From Planctomycetota bacterium (GTDB lineage: Bacteria > Planctomycetota > UBA8742 > SKZP01): a DNA stretch of 7,071 nucleotides. The stretch is taken from positions 1-7,071 of the forward strand of contig SKZP01000081.1 of assembly GCA_007127275.1 (NCBI GenBank), read 5' to 3'. Position numbers and translations under genes: made by a program. The notes under the pieces were generated by a model. That model was not told the origin of the DNA. It saw nothing but the letters and a program-made list of their open reading frames with translations, and ran no database searches. This document shows, piece by piece, positions 5,142-7,071 of the stretch (position 1 is the first letter of the stretch; every line of letters starts with the position of its first letter).

Positions 5142-7071
5142 ATGGACGTTCAATATTTGCTGGGTCGCCGCTTGGGGGACTACCGGTTGCGCCACTTTCT
5201 TGGCCGCGGCGGCATGGGCGCGGTGTTTCTGGCCGACCATGCGTTTCTCGAGTTGCCGTATGCGGTGAAGGTGCTTGCGCCGACCTTGGCGCTCGACGAG
5301 TCGTATCTGCGCCGCTTCTTTCACGAGGCGAAGCAGGCCGCGCGCATCCAGGATCCGCACGTTGTAGCCGTGCACAACGCCGGCAAGGTCGACGGCCTCG
5401 CCTATATGGCGATGGAGTACGTCCCCGGCTTCACCCTCAAGCGAGCCGTGGCGCTGTCGCCGAAGAAGCGGCTCGAGCCGCGTGTCGCCGTCGAGGCGGC
5501 GCGCCAGGCGCTGCTCGGCCTTCAGGCGGCGCACGAGATCGGCATCATTCACCGGGACGTCAAGCCGGACAATTTGTTGCTCGCCCCCGACGGCGTGGTC
5601 AAGGTCGCCGACTTCGGCCTCGCCCGCACTGTGGAGTTCGACCCGGACGGCGACGGCATGACGCGCCCCGGGCAAGTGCTCGGCACCCCCGGCTTCATGG
5701 CCATTGAGCAGTGGGAGAGCAAGCCGGTCGACGCGCGCACCGATCTCTACGCGATGGGGGTGACGCTTTACTATCTGCTCTCCGGGCAGCTTCCGTATTC
5801 GTCGCAGTCGGTCAGCACGCTGCTCGTCCAAGTTGCCAAGGGCAACGCGACGCCGATCCAGTCGGTCGCATCTCATCTCGACGACGAGTTGGTGCAGCTT
5901 GTCCACAGGTTGCTTTCGCGCGACCGGGAGTTGCGCCCGGCCACTGCGGATGCTGCCAGGGAGGAGCTCGAGCGGTGGCAGGCGACGCATGAACCTGGAA
6001 ACGGAGGGGGAGACTCAAAGCGTGCGCTTGCCAAGCTTGCCGAACGGATGCGTGTGCTCGCCTCGGGGCAGCCTCCTCGCGGGGGCGTTCCCGGCACCAG
6101 CGCGGCCCACGACGTCGGCAGCATGGCGGCAACGATGACCGACCACCGCGAGCACTCTGACGAGGCGGCCAAGCAAGCGGTGGTCACTGCCGCCGAGGAC
6201 GGCGAGCAGATGGAGGTCTCCCGCCTCGTTGCCTTGCCCGCCGGTGACGAAGGCTTCGATGCCGTCACCGACCATTCGATCGTCGACTTGATGGACGACG
6301 AGAAGGAGAAAGGATACGCGCCGCCTCCGGTGCCACCGTCCCAGAACCCGGCCTACGCCGCGACATCAACGAGCGGACAACCCAGTGTCTTCCCGCCCGT
6401 GAACGTCGCGGCGAATGCCCCCGCCGTGCCGCCACCGCCGCCGCCACCGCCGGCTTCGCAGATGCAGACCTCCGGCTCCGCCTCGCAGCCGCGCACCTAC
6501 CGGCGCATCTTCGCTCCGCCGGAGCGAAAAGAGGGGGAGACCGACGCATGGTCCGCACGGCCCCGACGCAAGCGCATCCTGTCGAAGATCATGCGGATTC
6601 TCTCGCGCAGCGTGAGCATCTTGCTGATCGCCGGCGTGATACTCGGCGGACTCGGCGGCGGCTACTTCCTCGTCGATCATTACCTCATCGGCTCCAGCAG
6701 CGGCTTTTTCGGCACGCAAAACGACAACACGGTCCGAATCCTCGTCGTCAAGGAGCACGACTCGTTGAGCCGGCAAATTCGCGCCGCCTTGGAGCTCGCC
6801 GTGGCACCGCGGTGGGAGCACGACTCGGTGACGATCGAATACGACAGGGTAAGTTACTACCCCGACAACGCCGAGCGCTCGCTGAATCGCCTCGAGGACC
6901 AGCTCGGCAAGCAACCGCCCGTCGTTGCCGTGATCAGCCTCGGGTACACGACGATGACGCGCCACATCGCCACCGTGACCGACGAGTTCGGCGTGCCGCT
7001 TCTGACCACGCAAGCAACGGAGCCGAGCCTGACCGAGCAGTTCGAAACGGTTACGACGATCGGCGCGGACG
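5142..7071 (+). CDS. Transmembrane Ser/Thr protein kinase with periplasmic-binding-protein-like sensor (3' end outside window)
   Basis: A Hanks-type Ser/Thr kinase receptor; 643 codons are visible in one unbroken frame and it continues past the edge. Kinase domain at about 14-279: Gly-rich loop LGRGGMGAVF (20-29), catalytic Lys43 in YAVKVL, probable helix-C Glu62, catalytic loop HRDVKPDN (137-144), DFG (157-159), activation segment with GTPGFMAIEQW (181-191; Ile188 where the APE motif normally has Pro), and DLYAMG (201-206). A low-complexity linker (about 285-470) follows with Pro-rich tracts, including eight Pro at 430-437. A basic stretch (473-489) precedes one membrane segment (about 490-511), so the rest should lie outside the cytoplasmic membrane. 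From about 530, TVRILVVKEHDS, the helix AALELAV, and VVAVISLGYTTMTRHIATV then FGVPLLTTQATEPSLTEQ match the first lobe of type-1 periplasmic binding proteins (Leu/Ile/Val-receptor type). Inferred role: ligand binding outside controls phosphorylation inside. The kinase call is very secure; the sensor-domain call is good but partial. Confidence 0.93.
   Translation, partial: MDVQYLLGRRLGDYRLRHFLGRGGMGAVFLADHAFLELPYAVKVLAPTLALDESYLRRFFHEAKQAARIQDPHVVAVHNAGKVDGLAYMAMEYVPGFTLKRAVALSPKKRLEPRVAVEAARQALLGLQAAHEIGIIHRDVKPDNLLLAPDGVVKVADFGLARTVEFDPDGDGMTRPGQVLGTPGFMAIEQWESKPVDARTDLYAMGVTLYYLLSGQLPYSSQSVSTLLVQVAKGNATPIQSVASHLDDELVQLVHRLLSRDRELRPATADAAREELERWQATHEPGNGGGDSKRALAKLAERMRVLASGQPPRGGVPGTSAAHDVGSMAATMTDHREHSDEAAKQAVVTAAEDGEQMEVSRLVALPAGDEGFDAVTDHSIVDLMDDEKEKGYAPPPVPPSQNPAYAATSTSGQPSVFPPVNVAANAPAVPPPPPPPPASQMQTSGSASQPRTYRRIFAPPERKEGETDAWSARPRRKRILSKIMRILSRSVSILLIAGVILGGLGGGYFLVDHYLIGSSSGFFGTQNDNTVRILVVKEHDSLSRQIRAALELAVAPRWEHDSVTIEYDRVSYYPDNAERSLNRLEDQLGKQPPVVAVISLGYTTMTRHIATVTDEFGVPLLTTQATEPSLTEQFETVTTIGAD

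Noticed and set aside
5094..5990. Minus-strand open frame of 298 codons
   Set aside because: It is antisense to the kinase catalytic domain, whose motifs are complete on the plus strand.

Overview
The window is GC-rich, with long antisense shadow frames. It holds five supportable protein genes. Four lie on the minus strand (positions 1-4412) and one on the plus strand (5142 to the right edge). Oxygen-dependent coproporphyrinogen oxidase implies aerobic haem synthesis, and the lipoprotein signal fits a bacterium that sorts lipoproteins. The multi-domain transmembrane Ser/Thr kinase and the roomy, hairpin-rich intergenic spaces recall Planctomycetota or Myxococcota-like lineages. That placement is inference with low confidence, because there is no rRNA or other marker here.

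Layout, read on the minus strand from 4412 down to 1. First come two inner-membrane permease subunits of a peptide/nickel-type ABC importer, a DppB-like then a DppC-like protein, joined by a 4-base ATGA overlap. A 450-bp gap without a convincing gene follows, carrying one hairpin and a short 13-bp-period tandem repeat. Next is a 181-aa lipoprotein of unknown function. After a 177-bp gap with a possible terminator hairpin come a 97-aa unknown protein and hemF, 27 bp apart and probably one transcript. The 3' end of hemF is outside the window.

Positions 4413-5141 form a 729-bp divergent intergenic region. It is dense in inverted repeats: two related palindromic units in opposite orientation, an outer inverted repeat that could close a multi-branch structure, and two further long-stem hairpins. 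To its right, on the plus strand, is a large membrane kinase cut by the window edge. It has an N-terminal Hanks-type Ser/Thr kinase domain, a long Pro-rich linker, one membrane segment, and the beginning of an outward-facing domain resembling the type-1 periplasmic ligand-binding fold (Leu/Ile/Val-receptor type).

How they fit: the permease pair has no ATPase or substrate-binding protein in view, so it is either a split system or its partners are elsewhere. The kinase looks like a one-piece receptor that would bind a small ligand outside the membrane and phosphorylate targets inside. Whether the kinase and the divergent transporter share regulation cannot be shown from this sequence. The most notable items are the kinase/ligand-binding-domain fusion and the structured divergent intergenic region. 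I see no CRISPR array, tRNA, rRNA, transposase or recognisable defence system.
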